Shown one piece after another: positions 9,312 through 22,669 of a stretch of 64,000 nt of DNA. Origin of the DNA: Kryptolebias marmoratus (Eukaryota; Chordata; Actinopteri; Cyprinodontiformes; Rivulidae); the NCBI RefSeq assembly GCF_001649575.2, contig NC_051434.1, positions 7,972,255 through 8,036,254 on the forward strand, read 5' to 3'. Under the pieces are notes generated by a model. The model did no database searches and was not told where the DNA came from. It saw only the letters and a list, made by a program, of their open reading frames with translations. Both the position numbers and the translations under genes were made by a program. The first letter of the stretch is position 1, and every line of letters starts with the position of its first letter.

Positions 9312-12300
9312 ATGGATCGCTACAACGAGGTTAAGACTCTGCTGAAAGGTTGGGAGCAGGGGTTTGTCAGACAGCACCAGAGGAAACCCAACAAGGTGAT
9401 TTAAATGTTTACATTGCAGCTGTCAATTTTTTTTTTACCTTCTCATAAAAGTAAACAAAGCTTTGTCATTTGCAGGAGGACATTGATCGAGCTCCAGAGG
9501 AGACGAGAAGTGAGTACAGACCTTAGATTTTTAACTCCTACACATCTTGTAGCACAAAAATGAACTTTGACACTAAAACAAGTTTTATTTTATTCTTTTC
9601 AGATCTGTATAAGGAGTACAAGAGCTTAAAACAAGCGAAAGAGAACAGCAGCACTGATGCATCCAGCAATCAAACTAAAAACACAACTCAGCTCAGCTCA
9701 ACTTATAAGGTCTTGAGATTTAATATTTATCATTTTTAATATAGTCTCTTTTATCATTTGAGTTATTCTCTGCCGTATATAAACAGTCTTTTGCCGTCCA
9801 TCGTTGGAAAGTGAATTTGTTCACTTTACTTTCTGCCTTTTCCTTTGTGATGGTTTAGGAGTCGGATTGTTGGGGCGCCCATTTGAATCGTAAAGCGATG
9901 CCGGTGTCCGCTCCAAAGCTGACTTCCCAGGACCGAGACAATCTGATGGCTTCTTCTCAATATTATGGGCTAAAACTTAAAAGCAACCTTGTTGCACTCA
10001 GTAAGGTGAGGATAACTTTTAAAACATCTGAGTTCAGTCACTATAATAGGAGGGAAAAGATTGGTAACAAACCGATAAAGAGAACATTATTGCTGTTTTC
10101 TTTTATGACTGCAGGAGAGGCTGGCTTCACTGAAGAAACCACACCGAACGGGTCGAGTTCCTCTCAATTCTTTGACAGATTGTCAGACACCAAGCAGCCC
10201 GAGTTCATCCACTGAGACAGAAAAGACCCCAGCTGTTGATCGAGACCTCGGCCTCTTCTCTCCAAGGTAACTAAAAAGACTAATTCTGTCACGTTACCTG
10301 CATATTATCAGCAAGATTCTCCAATAAATAATTATGTTGGTTAATTGTAGTTGTTATATAAACACCACACAAGTTTCTGGACCTTTTATTTTTGTTATAA
10401 TGTATACTCAAGATGCTCTTGTTTATTTTATAATAATTCTGTTGTAAGTGGTTTAATGTGGATTGTAGGAATTAAAATCCAAAGTGGTGTGGTGATTTTC
10501 CCCATATCTGAAAACTGAAATGTTAAATGTTCATATAACTTCAGTAGTTTTGTTATTAATCTGTTTTATAAGTCATTATCAAACATTAGTGACCTTGTAT
10601 TCTTAATAACACAAAATAATACAGCACTTATGTGTCTCAAAGCATCTTGTATTTGCACTCATACCATTTGTTTTAGTCTCTATCAGTTTACTGCTATGAT
10701 TAGAATCAAACAGCTACTTAAAACCTTGAACAGAGTAATGAATTGGTTTGTTTGTGCCGTCTTTGTTGTTGTTTTTCTTCCAGAGGAATGAAGCCATGCC
10801 AGGGTTTACTGCCTTCCAAATTGCTCCGTTCAGGAGAGCCTGAGGAGAAATTTAAACCATTTGAACCTGTACCTGATGCTGTCAGTAGCTGCAGCAACAC
10901 TAATTCTGACGGTGATAGTAAAGACATTAGCTCCAAGTTAAAACCCACCTCTACAACATCTCCTCCAACCACATCCTCTGCCCTCTTGTTGTCTTTGTCT
11001 CCCCAACATAAGTTTGAAAGCACAGAGAAGTTAATTAAAAGCGCAGGAGACAGAGAAGATGGTTCTCACATGTTGGAAAGTCCACACAGGAGTCCTGACC
11101 CTGGTCCTTCAGCTAGTTTCAGCGGGGGGTTGGTTAAACGTCCCTCTCTCGCTAACAGGCTGAGCTTCGTTGACAGGAAGTGGCTGGAAAGATGTCAGGT
11201 GTTCGGAGAGATGGAAGCTGAGGAGAGGCCCGGAGGAGGCAACCAGGAAATAAAAATGGAGACAAGAGAGAAAAAAGAGCAAGAAACAGAAGCTGGACGG
11301 GCGGGAAAAGACGAGAAAGATGAAGACGGAGAAAGAAGAGAGTTAAAAGACTTTGAAACAGAGGAAAGGTTTGCTAATGATGTTCCTAAATCTGCACGAC
11401 AACATACTGGAAAAAGCAAAGGAGAGGGAGAAAGAAAAGGGAAACGGAACAAAGATGAGGAGATGGAAAGAGGAGAGGCAGAGCTTGCTGCACCAGGAGG
11501 CGACGGTGAGAGTCGTCCCAAATCCCAAAGTGCAAAGAAAAGATCCAGGAAGAGGCAGAGAGAGGGGGACAACACGGAGGGTAGCAGTCCAGTCGAGGAA
11601 GGAGTGAAAAAGAAGAGAAGGAATCGTAAAATGAAAGAGGAGAACTCTGTAAACTCAAATGATGGAGGAGGACAGAAGAAAAGGAGAGCCAAGAGAAAAG
11701 AAAAAGATCATGAAGAGGAGGATGAGGAGAAAGAAACCAAGGTTCCAACAAAGGTGGGGAATGGAATAATGTTTTGTTACTTTATATATATGTATGTGCT
11801 GGTTTTGTGCATTAAAGGTTGATTATTTAATATTCTGTCATCTCCAATAAGGTTCCCCAGGAGAATCTGTTTGGAGAAATGGAGGACGAGTTCAGAACAA
11901 ACAGAACGTGTCAAACACAACCTGTCAGAGCCAGGTAGGATTTAATACAGCCCTGCACCTCAGAGCGGCACAAAACATTACTGTGTGGAGCTCAGAGTCA
12001 TTGTTTTAAAGGATTACTTTCCCATTTTAACAGAGTAAAAGGTGCAGAGGGTAACTTTGTGAAGATAAACCTGAAAAAGAAATCTCATGTCAAAGGATAC
12101 GCGCTAAGAGGGATGGCTTTAAGGAAACAGGTACCTTTTCTGAATTGGTGCCTGTATCTGTGATGGCGTGCACGCAAAATTCATGTTCATTTTTCATTTT
12201 CATTCATTCATGTTCTTGTAAAAGTGGCACACAAGTCATGTTGAGAAAATACGTATTTAACAATTCCAGCTTTGTCTCAGAATCCGCCTGTTTGTGTGCT

Positions 12301-15300
12301 TCTTGCAGCTGTACATGCAGAAGTTCCAGCTGAAAGGCGAGCGTTTTGGTGGAGGTGGTGGACATTTTGGCAGAGGACGAAGGGGGGGCTTCAGAGGGGG
12401 GCTCAGTCGGCAGGGCGACACCTGCTTTAAATGTGGAGGGACGGGACACTGGGCTATGGACTGCAGGGGACCAGGTGACACAGCAGCACTCACATAAAAT
12501 GACTGATTTGCTTTAAATAAAACCAACACGTGTCCTGCACTAACCTGACTGTCATAAAGAAGAAAGTCAGGCACAGATAATTGTTCATTATTCCCTAAAT
12601 AGACAACATTGTGTCAACAACTGGCTGATCAAATATATATAAAAACAAACACTCAAAAAGTCAAATTGCCTGAAAACATCAGCACCACAGAGAAAATCTA
12701 CATGTCACAGTTTGGCATAATTTCTGTTTTCCCCCCTTATCGTTGTTCCGCAGCCCCTCCGCCTCCTGTTTCTGAGGAGCAGTCTGCAGAAGAAGAGCCA
12801 TTCGAACTGCCCACCCTGGAGGATGTTGCCAGGGCAACGGGAACGCTGCGACCGCACCCACTGGGTAAATAAAATTAAATAAATCACTGTTGATTTTATA
12901 TAATAAAAGGTATTCTTTTGATGAGGTCTTACAGTTTTTTCCGCAGACATTTGTTGTACCTTTTTTTTTGTTGTGCGTGTTGCAGTGGCATCCCCCTGTG
13001 TCGGTAACGAGCGACAGGAAAAGGAAGAGAACAGCAGCTGTGAAGATGACGTGTTGCTGAACCTGATTCGTCCCGACTACGAGCGGCCTGCTCCTCCACC
13101 TCCCGTACAACCACTTTATCATCTTACAGAAGATGGGAGAGTTCAGGGTAAACGCTGCAAACCGTGTTTAAGCCTATCTGTGAGTAAAAGTGGATATGAA
13201 ATTAACCTTTCACCTGTGTGTTTACATGTTTCTGTCCAGAAACACCTGATGAGGTCTGCTCAGCTTTAAGAGCCCTTGGATATCAGTCGTTCAGACCGGG
13301 ACAGGAGAAGGCCATCATGAGGATCCTGTCAGGTATCTGGAGTTTCTGAACACATTCTGCACACACCTGTATATCTACAAGCTTTGAATGCATCCTCCCA
13401 TCTTCATCTTTAGGCCTCTCCACCCTGGTGGTGTTATCTACTGGAATGGGTAAATCGTTGTGCTATCAGCTGCCAGCTTACCTTTACGCTCAGCGATCAA
13501 AATGCATCACTTTGGTCATTTCACCTCTAGTTTCTCTAATGGACGACCAGGTAAACATCCTGATCCTTTGAGGTGCATAAAAACAATATTCTCAGAATAA
13601 CGATGCACTTTTGAATACCTTGCATGTGTAGCTGTCAGGTATTCCCACCAAGCTAAAAGCTGCCTGCATCCACTCAAACATGACGATGAAACAGAGAGAA
13701 GCCGTGATAGAAAAGGTAAACACGCACGCACGCAGGAATTTGCTCAGATGTGAGATAAAACACGATTAGAATACATTTAAAGCAGATTTTACGCTCTTCC
13801 TCCTCTGTTTTTCTAGGTGAAGTCCGGCCAGGTGTGTGTGTTGCTCCTCTCTCCAGAGGCTTTGGTTGGTGGAGGAGGTTCAGGCGCAGGATGTCTGCCC
13901 TCGGCTCAGGAGCTCCCTCCGGTGGCCTTCGCTTGTATAGATGAGGCTCATTGCGTTTCAGAGTGGTCACACAACTTCAGACCCTGCTACCTAAGGCTTT
14001 GTAAGGTGGGCTGATGATAAAATCACACTGTGAGGGATGTTCGTACAGCTGTTGTTTCAATCAGACCGACACGAGGGCACAGAGCTTTAAATGAAACTAA
14101 AGTATAAGCAGTGTAATCGTGGGGTTCAAAAGGTGAGGAGAGTGGCATTAAAAGATTCAAATGTTGATAAATCTCATTACAGACAATGTCTTTTTGCAGA
14201 AAAAGATGTTTTATTTAATCCTAAAACAACATGGAAGTGTAAAAAAAATTACATATTTATTAAATAAGGTTATTTGATTCTTCCTATTTTTCCTGCTTTT
14301 GTTTAATCTGCTTGCTTAGTTTATTTTTTAGAACAAGTCTGTCTAAATTCAGTTTGTTGGATTTGGGTTTATTTGCAACATGCAACATAGTATTTATATC
14401 TATGATGTGATCAGTGTAAAAGTGTATGAAAACAAGAATAAGAATAAACCAATTAGTTTTTGCTTTGTTCATATTCATGCCTAACTTTGACATCTTTGGA
14501 ATAAAAACCCCTCATGCAGCTCCTGTGATCTTTTACCCCCTGCTGGGAAACATTGCCTCACGATTTCTCCTGCATGTTCAGAGTCATGTTTTTTCACTGA
14601 AAAGAGCAAAACGTAAAATATTTCTTTCAGAAAACCAACCCTCCCCTCATGCAGTGTTTGTGTGTAGGTCCTGCGGGAGCGCCTGGGGGTGCGGTGCTTG
14701 CTGGGACTCACAGCTACAGCCACTCTGTCTACTGCTCTGGACATCGCTCATCATTTGGACATCAGTGATCAGGACGGCATCGCTGTGAGATCTGCAGCTG
14801 TGCCTCCGAACCTGAATCTGTCTGTGTCCACGCATAAGGAAAAGGATCAGGTCTGATGAAGGGTTCCTGCAATGCAAACATTTCACTCCCTGACTTTCTG
14901 TTCATCTTTCTTAAAATCTTGCAGTTATTTTATCTTCTCTCTTTCGTCTCTCATGTTGTTGTTTTTTCCCCAAGGCTCTAGTTTCCTTGCTGAAAGGGGA
15001 TCGTTTTGGTTGTTTGGACTCTGTCATTGTTTACTGCACCAGACGAGAGGAGACTGTTCGTGTGGCTGCACTGCTCAGGACCTGCCTGCAGGGGGTGCTG
15101 CTGAAAGAAAACACCCAAACAAGCAGCGAAAGCAAAACGCAGAACAACTCAGTTGACCAAAGAAAAAAAGAACTGGGTTAGACCTTTTACTTTTCCCTCA
15201 TATATTTCTGAAAAGCAGTCTTGTTTTCTCTGGTTTTTCAACATCTTGTTTTTGTTTTTATGTTCAGCACGGAAGAAGATTCGTAAACCCCTGAAATGGC

Positions 15301-18300
15301 AGGCGGAGGCGTACCACGCTGGCCTGTCGGGGGCCGAGCGTCGCCGCGTCCAAAACAACTTCATGTGCGGGGAGCTCAGAATCGTCGTGGCCACCGTGGC
15401 GTTTGGTATGGGCCTGGATAAGTCCGACGTCCGAGGTATCATCCACTACAACATGCCAAAGGTAGGAAGGGATTCATCCGGAGCAGCAGATCTCACGATG
15501 AAATATTTTTACTTTTCCTCCATGTTTTTGAACTCAGGCTTTCTGGAAAACATTTTAATGTGTCGAGATAACCAAAATGTGTCGGTTATCAATTTTCCTT
15601 TACCTTTTTTTTTTTTTCAGAGCTTTGAGAGTTATGTTCAGGAAATTGGGAGAGCAGGGAGAGATGGAGAACCGGCTCATTGCCACCTCTTCCTGGACCC
15701 TGAGGTGAATCTTAAACTGTTCATATAGGAAACTTGAGTTATATAGTTATATAGTCTTTTAAACATTTTGTAATCTGGTATTAATAATGTGAAATTGCAG
15801 AAAAGTAAATATAGTTGAGTTTTTTTTTATTTTAACATAAATATTTCTATATGAAGATGCCACAAGTCCACCTTCAGGACCCCTTGAATCTGTCATTTGA
15901 TGTTTTTGATGAATCTGTTTTTGATGTCATTTATATTGTATGTGTGGGATTAAAGGGTGGTGACCTCCACGAGCTCCGTCGCCACATCTATGCAGACACC
16001 GTCGACTACTATACAGTCAAAAAACTGGTCCAGAGAGTTTTTCCTGCATGCAAATGTAAAAAGATCCACCAAAAACAACAAGAACTCTGGGAGGTAAGCC
16101 ACTTCCTGTCTGTGTCTGCAGCCTACATGCTGTTACGCCTTCCTGCAAAATGAGAAAGGCTGTGTCTGTGTGAGCAGGACATGGAAGACTCTGAGCTGCT
16201 GGAGGTGATGGATGTGTGTGACCAGGAGAGACACGTCCACCAGCCCGCTCAGCAAGACACCGGACAAACAGAGAATAAGGAATCGACTGTTTTACAGGTG
16301 ATTAAAGAGGAAGATTGTTATAAATGAGGCAGCGGGGCAAAACATTTTTTTTTTCTTTTTTTGCAGCTGATCGTTAAAGGCGTTATTAGGCTAAATAAAA
16401 ATGACATGAGCTTGTTTTTCCTGCAAGATGCTGGATCAAAACTCAGGCGAGCGAGTCCTCCGTGAGGTTATTGATGAAGAAAAGGAAAAGAAAGAGGAGG
16501 ATGAGTCGAAAACAGCTGCGGCGGGTAAAGAGGAGGAAGCTGATTGGCCGAAAGAGCGAGTGTGTCACACTCATGAACAAGCGATTCCCATCCAGGAGAC
16601 TGTCGAGGCTCTGGACATCACAGAGGAAGGTAAGTTTCAACAACTAATAGGCTGAATTATTCGTGGAAGTGGAATTCAAAGTATTTTTAAAGCATGCTTC
16701 TATTTGCCACAAAGAAAAGAAAAAAAAAAACGAAAAAGATAAAATAAAAGCTGTAAAATAACGATTCGTTTGATGTCTGTGTGTGTTTCAGGTGTGGAAA
16801 CGCTGCTCTGCTATCTGGAGCTGCATCCACAGCGGTTTGTTGAGCTTCTTCACCCCACGCTGTCTGTGTGTACGGTCAAATGCTACGAAGGACCCAGACA
16901 GCTGCAGAAAATCACTAAAATGTAGGAAATGCATTAAAACCTTTGATACATAATATCTGCAGAAACATACAGGAGCTCTGGAGGAACGCTTCTTCTTGTT
17001 TCTCCACAGCTGCCCTCCGGTCGCTGTGGCGTTGGTCTGGAGGAGGATGGCCGGTGAGCGAGTGTTGAGTTCTAATCAGCTGGAGTTTGACGTTGTCAAG
17101 GTAGCGGACACGATGGGATGGCAGCTTCCTGTTGTAAAGAGAGGACTCAGACAGCTGCAGTGGAGCACCGACAGAGGTTTGTTGATTGCGTCAACTGGAA
17201 TTTCAGTAAACATGGTTTTGCACGTCCTTGTTTCCTATTAATATTGTCAAATGTCTTAACATATTTGTTGTAATAGTGTGAGAAATGCACAGTTTTAGCA
17301 GTGTAAGTACCTCTTGGACAAAGCTGTGTTGACGTCCCGCAGTTTAAATTTAATTCTGGGGCTTTATGTCTCTTCACTCACTGGGAACTTAGTGAAGCGG
17401 CTGCTTGCTTGTGTTTCAGGAGGCGGAAGAAGCGGCATCCACGTTGAATTCTCCTCCCCTTCCTTCCACTTCCGTTCCTATGGCGATCTGAGCGACGAGG
17501 AGATGGACAGAGTTTGTCAGTTCCTCCACGATCGAGTGCAGGAGCAAGAGAGAACGCAGCTCTTCCAGCTTACGGCGTGTTTCAAGGCCTTTAAGAGGTA
17601 CAGTCGGACCGGGAAACACTCCTCCAGATAAACGGGTCGCACTGAAAGCACGGCTGCAGCTGAGGAGACGTATTTCACCTACTCAGATGGTCAGAAGTTC
17701 ATTCTGTGTTTTATGGTTTGCTTAAATTATTATGATTCTGTAAATGTCCCTCAACATTTACTCCGTTCTGAACTTTGTTAGCTGTTCCAGACATTTGAAG
17801 CACAAACATGAAGGCAGTTCTCTAATGACGCGATCTCGGTTAAATGTGTAGGGATTTATGTTTCAACCTTTAACTACTTGCATTCATGCATTTAGATTTT
17901 CTGCCTTTGCTCCTCATTTGTGCAATTGTCTTGTGCTCCAGTGTTGCCTTCAAAAGTGTGACTTCCTGTGTGGATGATTTGGACGAGAGTCGCAGTTTGC
18001 AGCTGAAAAACCTTCTGTCTGAGTACTTCGACCAGAGGAGGGACCGAGATCACACTCTGGAACCTCTGGACCTCGAGGAGCTCAACAAATATAAGGTTAA
18101 GCCTGCGGGTTTTTTTTTTAGAGGTTTATTTATTATTTTACGTGAGAACATCGGGGCTTACTCCTTTGTGTTGTGCAGCTGTTGGACTGGGAGGATCAGA
18201 TCAGAGCCGACATCCGAAGTTTTCTCTCCTGCCGAAGTGACGAGAGGTTTTCTGGACGAGCCGTTGCTAGAGTCTTTCACGGGATTGGTGAGGACACACA

Positions 18301-19266
18301 CACACACACCTATCTGAGCGTGCTCCTATCACATTCTGAGTATATTAAACTGTTATAGGTTCCACTTTTTTATTTCAGCTGCTGATTTCTCTTTTCAAGC
18401 ATCACGTTGACCCTTTAGTGTTGATGTAAAAACGCTGAATCCAGTCTACTTTGATTACTGATTGCCAGTTTGCCACCTTCTGTTTTTATATATCAGCTGC
18501 TGGACTATCCAACGGCACAAAAAATAAAAGAAAAACAAAAACTGAACCTGTGAACCACAAGAGGTCATCAGAGAACCACTGATTTGGTTTTCTCTCAGTT
18601 TACAGATAAAATCGGCCGAATGTTAGAAAATTACTTTTTAATAACATTTCTCTTAGAGTTTCATACATTTAAACATGTTTTGGGTAAATTGATGTCAAAA
18701 TGGGGTTTATAAGAATTGCCACTATTTTTTAAAGTATATATTTTTCAGATTATGCTTTGATTTTTTTTTTTTTTCTTATTTTAAATAAATGAATAGTTGG
18801 GAATGTCATGATGGCATCATTGGAGTGTAGAACCTGGGTCACCATTTAAACTCCAATAAATCTGTTTTTATCTCTAAACTAAAGTTTTGTAGTGACGCAT
18901 TGATCAGTTGGCTCATCTGAACTATTTTAGTATTTCCACTGGCAGCAGCTCCTTGTCAGTATTATTCTGTTTTTATTACAATAGAAAATGTTTTAAGTTT
19001 GAAAATTCAGGTTTTCTTATTACTTCAGGATACTTGACTCGTGACTTTCTTACTGAGAGACTCAATAAAACAAAACAAAAAGCTTTCTGTTTAAGCTGTG
19101 TCTCTAACGTGCATTTATGAGCTAATTAAAGGTTTGTGTTGCAGGGAGTCCTTGTTATCCTGCTCAAATCTATGGCAAAGATCGACGTTTTTGGAGGAAA
19201 TACATCCAGTTTGACTTCAACCAACTCATCAGAATCGCCACCCAGGAGATCCTTCACTTCAAGTGA
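9312..19266 (+). CDS. recql4: ATP-dependent DNA helicase Q4, complete
   Basis: A nuclear RecQ helicase that acts in replication initiation through its Sld2-like N-terminus and in genome repair. Coding exons: 9312-9395, 9476-9509, 9603-9709, 9859-10005, 10115-10266, 10784-11753, 11861-11934, 12034-12130, 12309-12474, 12754-12864, 12986-13147, 13240-13332, 13414-13550, 13632-13715, 13817-14005, 14668-14850, 14975-15176, 15268-15461, 15621-15704, 15956-16093, 16178-16297, 16428-16629, 16792-16921, 17010-17176, 17420-17597, 17942-18095, 18179-18287, 19145-19266. Total about 1,529 aa; human has 1,208. Seen in order: Sld2-like start ([18 protein letters not shown]), a long charged K/E/R region about 175-498, a CCHC zinc knuckle (Cys594, Cys597, His602, Cys607), Walker A TGMGKS (Lys746), DEAH 848-851, [32 protein letters not shown], and the RecQ4-specific C-terminus ([20 protein letters not shown]). 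Start chosen at the Sld2-like motif. Phases agree at every junction. Confidence 0.96.
11217..11753 (+). repeat. recql4: Purine-rich low-complexity stretch in recql4 exon 6
   Basis: More than 500 bases strongly biased to A and G on the coding strand, encoding Lys-, Glu- and Arg-rich sequence such as [12 protein letters not shown] and [10 protein letters not shown]. It is coding, not spacer: the exon keeps phase over 970 bases. The basic clusters could act in nuclear localisation. The bias creates long open frames on the other strand, which I treat as shadows. Confidence 0.75.
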
Positions 19267-19402
19267 CCCATCCAACCTGAAAACCCCTCAGCAGATCTGC
19301 ACACAGACTCTAATTTCTCTAATTTTTAGATTATTTTATCGTGTTTTCCCATCATATTTATTTTGTTTTATGTGTTTGTTTCATTGTGTTGACTTTTACT
19401 TC

Positions 19403-19408
19403 AATAAA
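19403..19408 (+). terminator. recql4: Polyadenylation signal of recql4
   Basis: AATAAA about 137 bases after the stop codon, followed by a T- and GT-rich stretch. Confidence 0.7.
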
Positions 19409-20395
19409 AAAAACTTATTTTTCTAGTTTAGTCTTTTGTTGACATTTGTTTAAAAATATTTAGTTAGAAAAATGAAACGTGTTAACTTGAAGTTATTCTC
19501 AAAAAGAATGTAGATAAAAAAACACTATCTACATGTGCAATAACTCAAATACTTGAGCCTCTCAGAGGAAAGCTGCACCTTTATTCACGGAAATAAAACC
19601 AGAATAAAAACTGGCCATAAAGTGTCCTGAACCTGCCTTCATCTGAGTTTAACTGTTGACTCAGAAAACTGAGAAACAAATATTAACTTTTACTGACCAG
19701 TATTAAGTTGTACAAAGAAAGTCATTTTATGGATTTGTTTTAGAGATTTTCAGTTTCTATCACTTGTTTTTTTTTTTTTTTTAATGTAGCCTTAGCAGGT
19801 ACAAGTGAACCCTGTGGATTACAAACATTTTGATAAATTAAAACATCAATGGAATCTTAAATAAGTAAATAAATCACTCTTATCATGTATGCTGTGTATA
19901 TTAATCATCACAATGATTACATCTTATTTGTCTTGAGACTGTAGATTTGTTTAAACAAAAAACAAAAAGGCGCAGGGAGGGTTGTTCTGGTAAGAAATGG
20001 TTTAAGTTAATTATCAAAAGAGCTGGATAAATATTTTCATATTATATTATTATAACCAGACTGAAAGCAGGCTTTGCTGTAACGCTGAAAACAAACATTG
20101 GATTAATATCGTATGATTTACAGGTGAAGAATTGTTCATGTATTCTTAAATGCCAGACTTCCTTCACTAAAATGTAATAAATCAGAAGCCAAAGCTGCTT
20201 TAAATGATGTTTGATCTTTGTCTGACTGAAACCCAGGTTAGTTTAAAAATTATTCACAAAGAGTAATTCAGTTTAACATCATGCATCTAATAAGACAACG
20301 AGTCAACAAGTCAGTGATCTGGGACTGCGGGCCTCTAAAAGTGAAGTTAATTATTTGGACGGGAGCAGACACGTCAAATGTGTTTTATTTTGCAG

Positions 20396-20775
20396 CGTTC
20401 ATCTGTCTGTTAGCAAAATATCTCATGAACCACTGGAAGAATTTCACTGAAACTTTCAGAAATTAATCTCTGGATGTACATCTGCAGATAACTGACTTTT
20501 GGATTTCAACCCAATTCAAGATGGTCGCCACAGCCAGCTGACCTTCAGAAACACAAAAACGGCTATAATTCAGCCAGTTTTACAGATATTGAGCTAAAGT
20601 TTAGTGTGGTAGTAGCTGAGAGCCACATACAACACATACTTCAAGGGTTATACACTGAGCAACATCTTTGCTTAAAATGTTGGTGTTAACTACTGGAGCC
20701 AACTCTGTTTGTTTGTTAGCAAAATATCTCATTAAACACTTGACTGATTTTAATGCGACCCTCAGAAAGTAACCG
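20396..20775 (+). repeat. Interspersed repeat, 'TAGCAAAATATCTCATGA' family, one copy and a second 5' start
   Basis: It starts at GTTAGCAAAATATCTCATGA, continues through GAAACTTTCAGAAA, CAACCCAATTCAAGATGG and ACAGATATTGAGCTAAA, then the starting motif recurs near 20,715. The same order of motifs is found at several other places in this window on both strands. Family name unknown to me. Confidence 0.75.
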
Positions 20776-21830
20776 CTTGTTCTTTCTTTCTCTATGCATT
20801 TTATTTTTTTTACCATCCATAACAAAATTTTGACGATCCAGAGATCACGTTGAATAAAAATACCTTCTTTTTTGATCAATTTAAAGCTCTTTCATGCTAC
20901 GTGCAAAGCAACATCCTCCTCTGAGGATGACCTAATTTAATTTGAAGCTGGAAAATGTGCACAGAAGCACAGATAAGACATCTGAATGTGGGCTACGATC
21001 AGTATAATGATTAAACACTGACATCTTCCCTACATGTTGCTCATGTGATTACCGAACCGTTTAAGTGTTTTCCGCAGACCAACCATCATTATCTCTGCCC
21101 AAAAACAGTCATTTAGTTAAACACATAAATGTAATGTCACGTCCAAGAGTTCTCTGTGCCATAAACTAGACTGGTTGTTGCTGGAAATGGCTTTTTTTTT
21201 TTTTACCACACTGCGTTTGTTTTAGTGCACGTATGTCACATAACACCAGTTTGCACTTTAACTGCACCATGAATTCAGCTGTTTTTTATCGGCTCCTCTT
21301 GGTTTATCGCACACCATATCACACTGCAAAACCACCTGCTCTCTAATAAACACTTCTGTAAAAAGTCAAATGGTTCAGTTTAATGAACGAGAAGCTCAAA
21401 GGTCTAATTTTAGAAGGCTTTCCTTTTATTGTTTTATTGGTACAGAAGGCCAACTGGCTCTCGAGGCCCAATTAAAGATGTGAGTTTTGATATCTGTCAG
21501 CTAAATTTCTTCCATCAGCAGCTGTATGCTTTCATCTTGTCTTGCGTCCAGCACACAACCCAATTGTTCTGATTTAATGGACTGTTCTGTCTGAGTTACA
21601 GCCCGCTCATCACTTCTGCGCACTCTCCTCCCATGAATGTGTAATCTTACGCAGAGAGATAAACGTCTGCCTGCTTGTGATTGCAATGATTTGTCACCAG
21701 ACTCTGTCCCGCATGAAAATGTTCATGTAAGTCGTAAATCTATTAGATTAGAAGAGACATAACTCTAACTTTGCACTGTATGTCTGGTTTTAAATGGCAG
21801 AATAATTGCACTTTTAACAGTGGGGATTAG

Positions 21831-21960
21831 TGAAAAGGTTATGAACAATTAATATCTTACCTGTTGTAGGTAGCTTTTTGAGAAATAGAGATTTCTTTCT
21901 CCAAGCTGAGGTTAAAAGCTATTTACAACAGGTAAGATATTAACTGTTCACAACTTTCCA
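21831..21960. repeat. Inverted repeat (foldback) with arms of about 45 bases
   Basis: The left arm (21,831-21,875) and right arm (21,917-21,960) are near-perfect reverse complements around ATCTTACCTGTTGT and ACAACAGGTAAGAT. The spacer between them is about 41 bases. Related single arms occur at 46,609-46,653 and about 60,888-60,959, with similarity running past the arm, so this is a repeat family. No coding content is visible. Confidence 0.85.
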
Positions 21961-22669
21961 CAAAACCCAACTTCAAAAAATCTGAACTACAATTTATTTT
22001 GTTTCTATTAAAGCTTTATTTTCAAATATGTATAGACAGAGCTCTGAAAACTAGTTTCTGACATGTTTTTTATATCTGCCAGGGCTGTTTAAAAAGAGAA
22101 GAAAAAAAGACAAACATTTTCATCACTTAACTCAGATTTATTATGATAGAAACAAAATTTAAAAACAAATTTGTTTCATTTATGAGTACAGATGACACAA
22201 AAATGAAAGCTTCTGCAGGCGAGCAACATTTAAAATTGTGTGTTTAAATACCAAAACAAATGTACACTTGGATTATGTTTATCTTACATGTTAAAGAGAT
22301 TGAATGACACAAAAACATCTTTATCAAAATGAACAAAAGGAACAAGTAATGTTCAAAGCTGACAGATCTAGGCTACAGTTTGTCCTGATAACACGAACAC
22401 AATCTGTCATCTGGTTCTGGTTTATCAGACGGTATATTCTCTCTGATATACACTGATAAAAATATGAAAACCTGCCTTTTGTTTAACCAAGAGTTCAGTA
22501 TCATAAACATGTGCCTGGGATGACTTTTCTCTTTGAAAACTGGTTAATAATTGAGCAAATTAGAATGATTGGAATGGGAAAAATCCTCATCCAGGCTATA
22601 CAGTCCACTCCCACAGCGCCGTTATATTCAGCTCATGTAGAGTTACAGCAGGTCGTTCAGGATAAAGTG

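Noticed and set aside
11195..11751. Long Ser/Leu/Phe-rich frames on the minus strand
   Set aside because: They are the complement of the purine-rich recql4 exon 6 and lack any domain.
17314..17631. Open frame running past recql4 exon 25 to a stop at 17,629
   Set aside because: Splicing at 17,597 to 17,942 restores the conserved RecQ4 C-terminus in phase, so the read-through is intronic.
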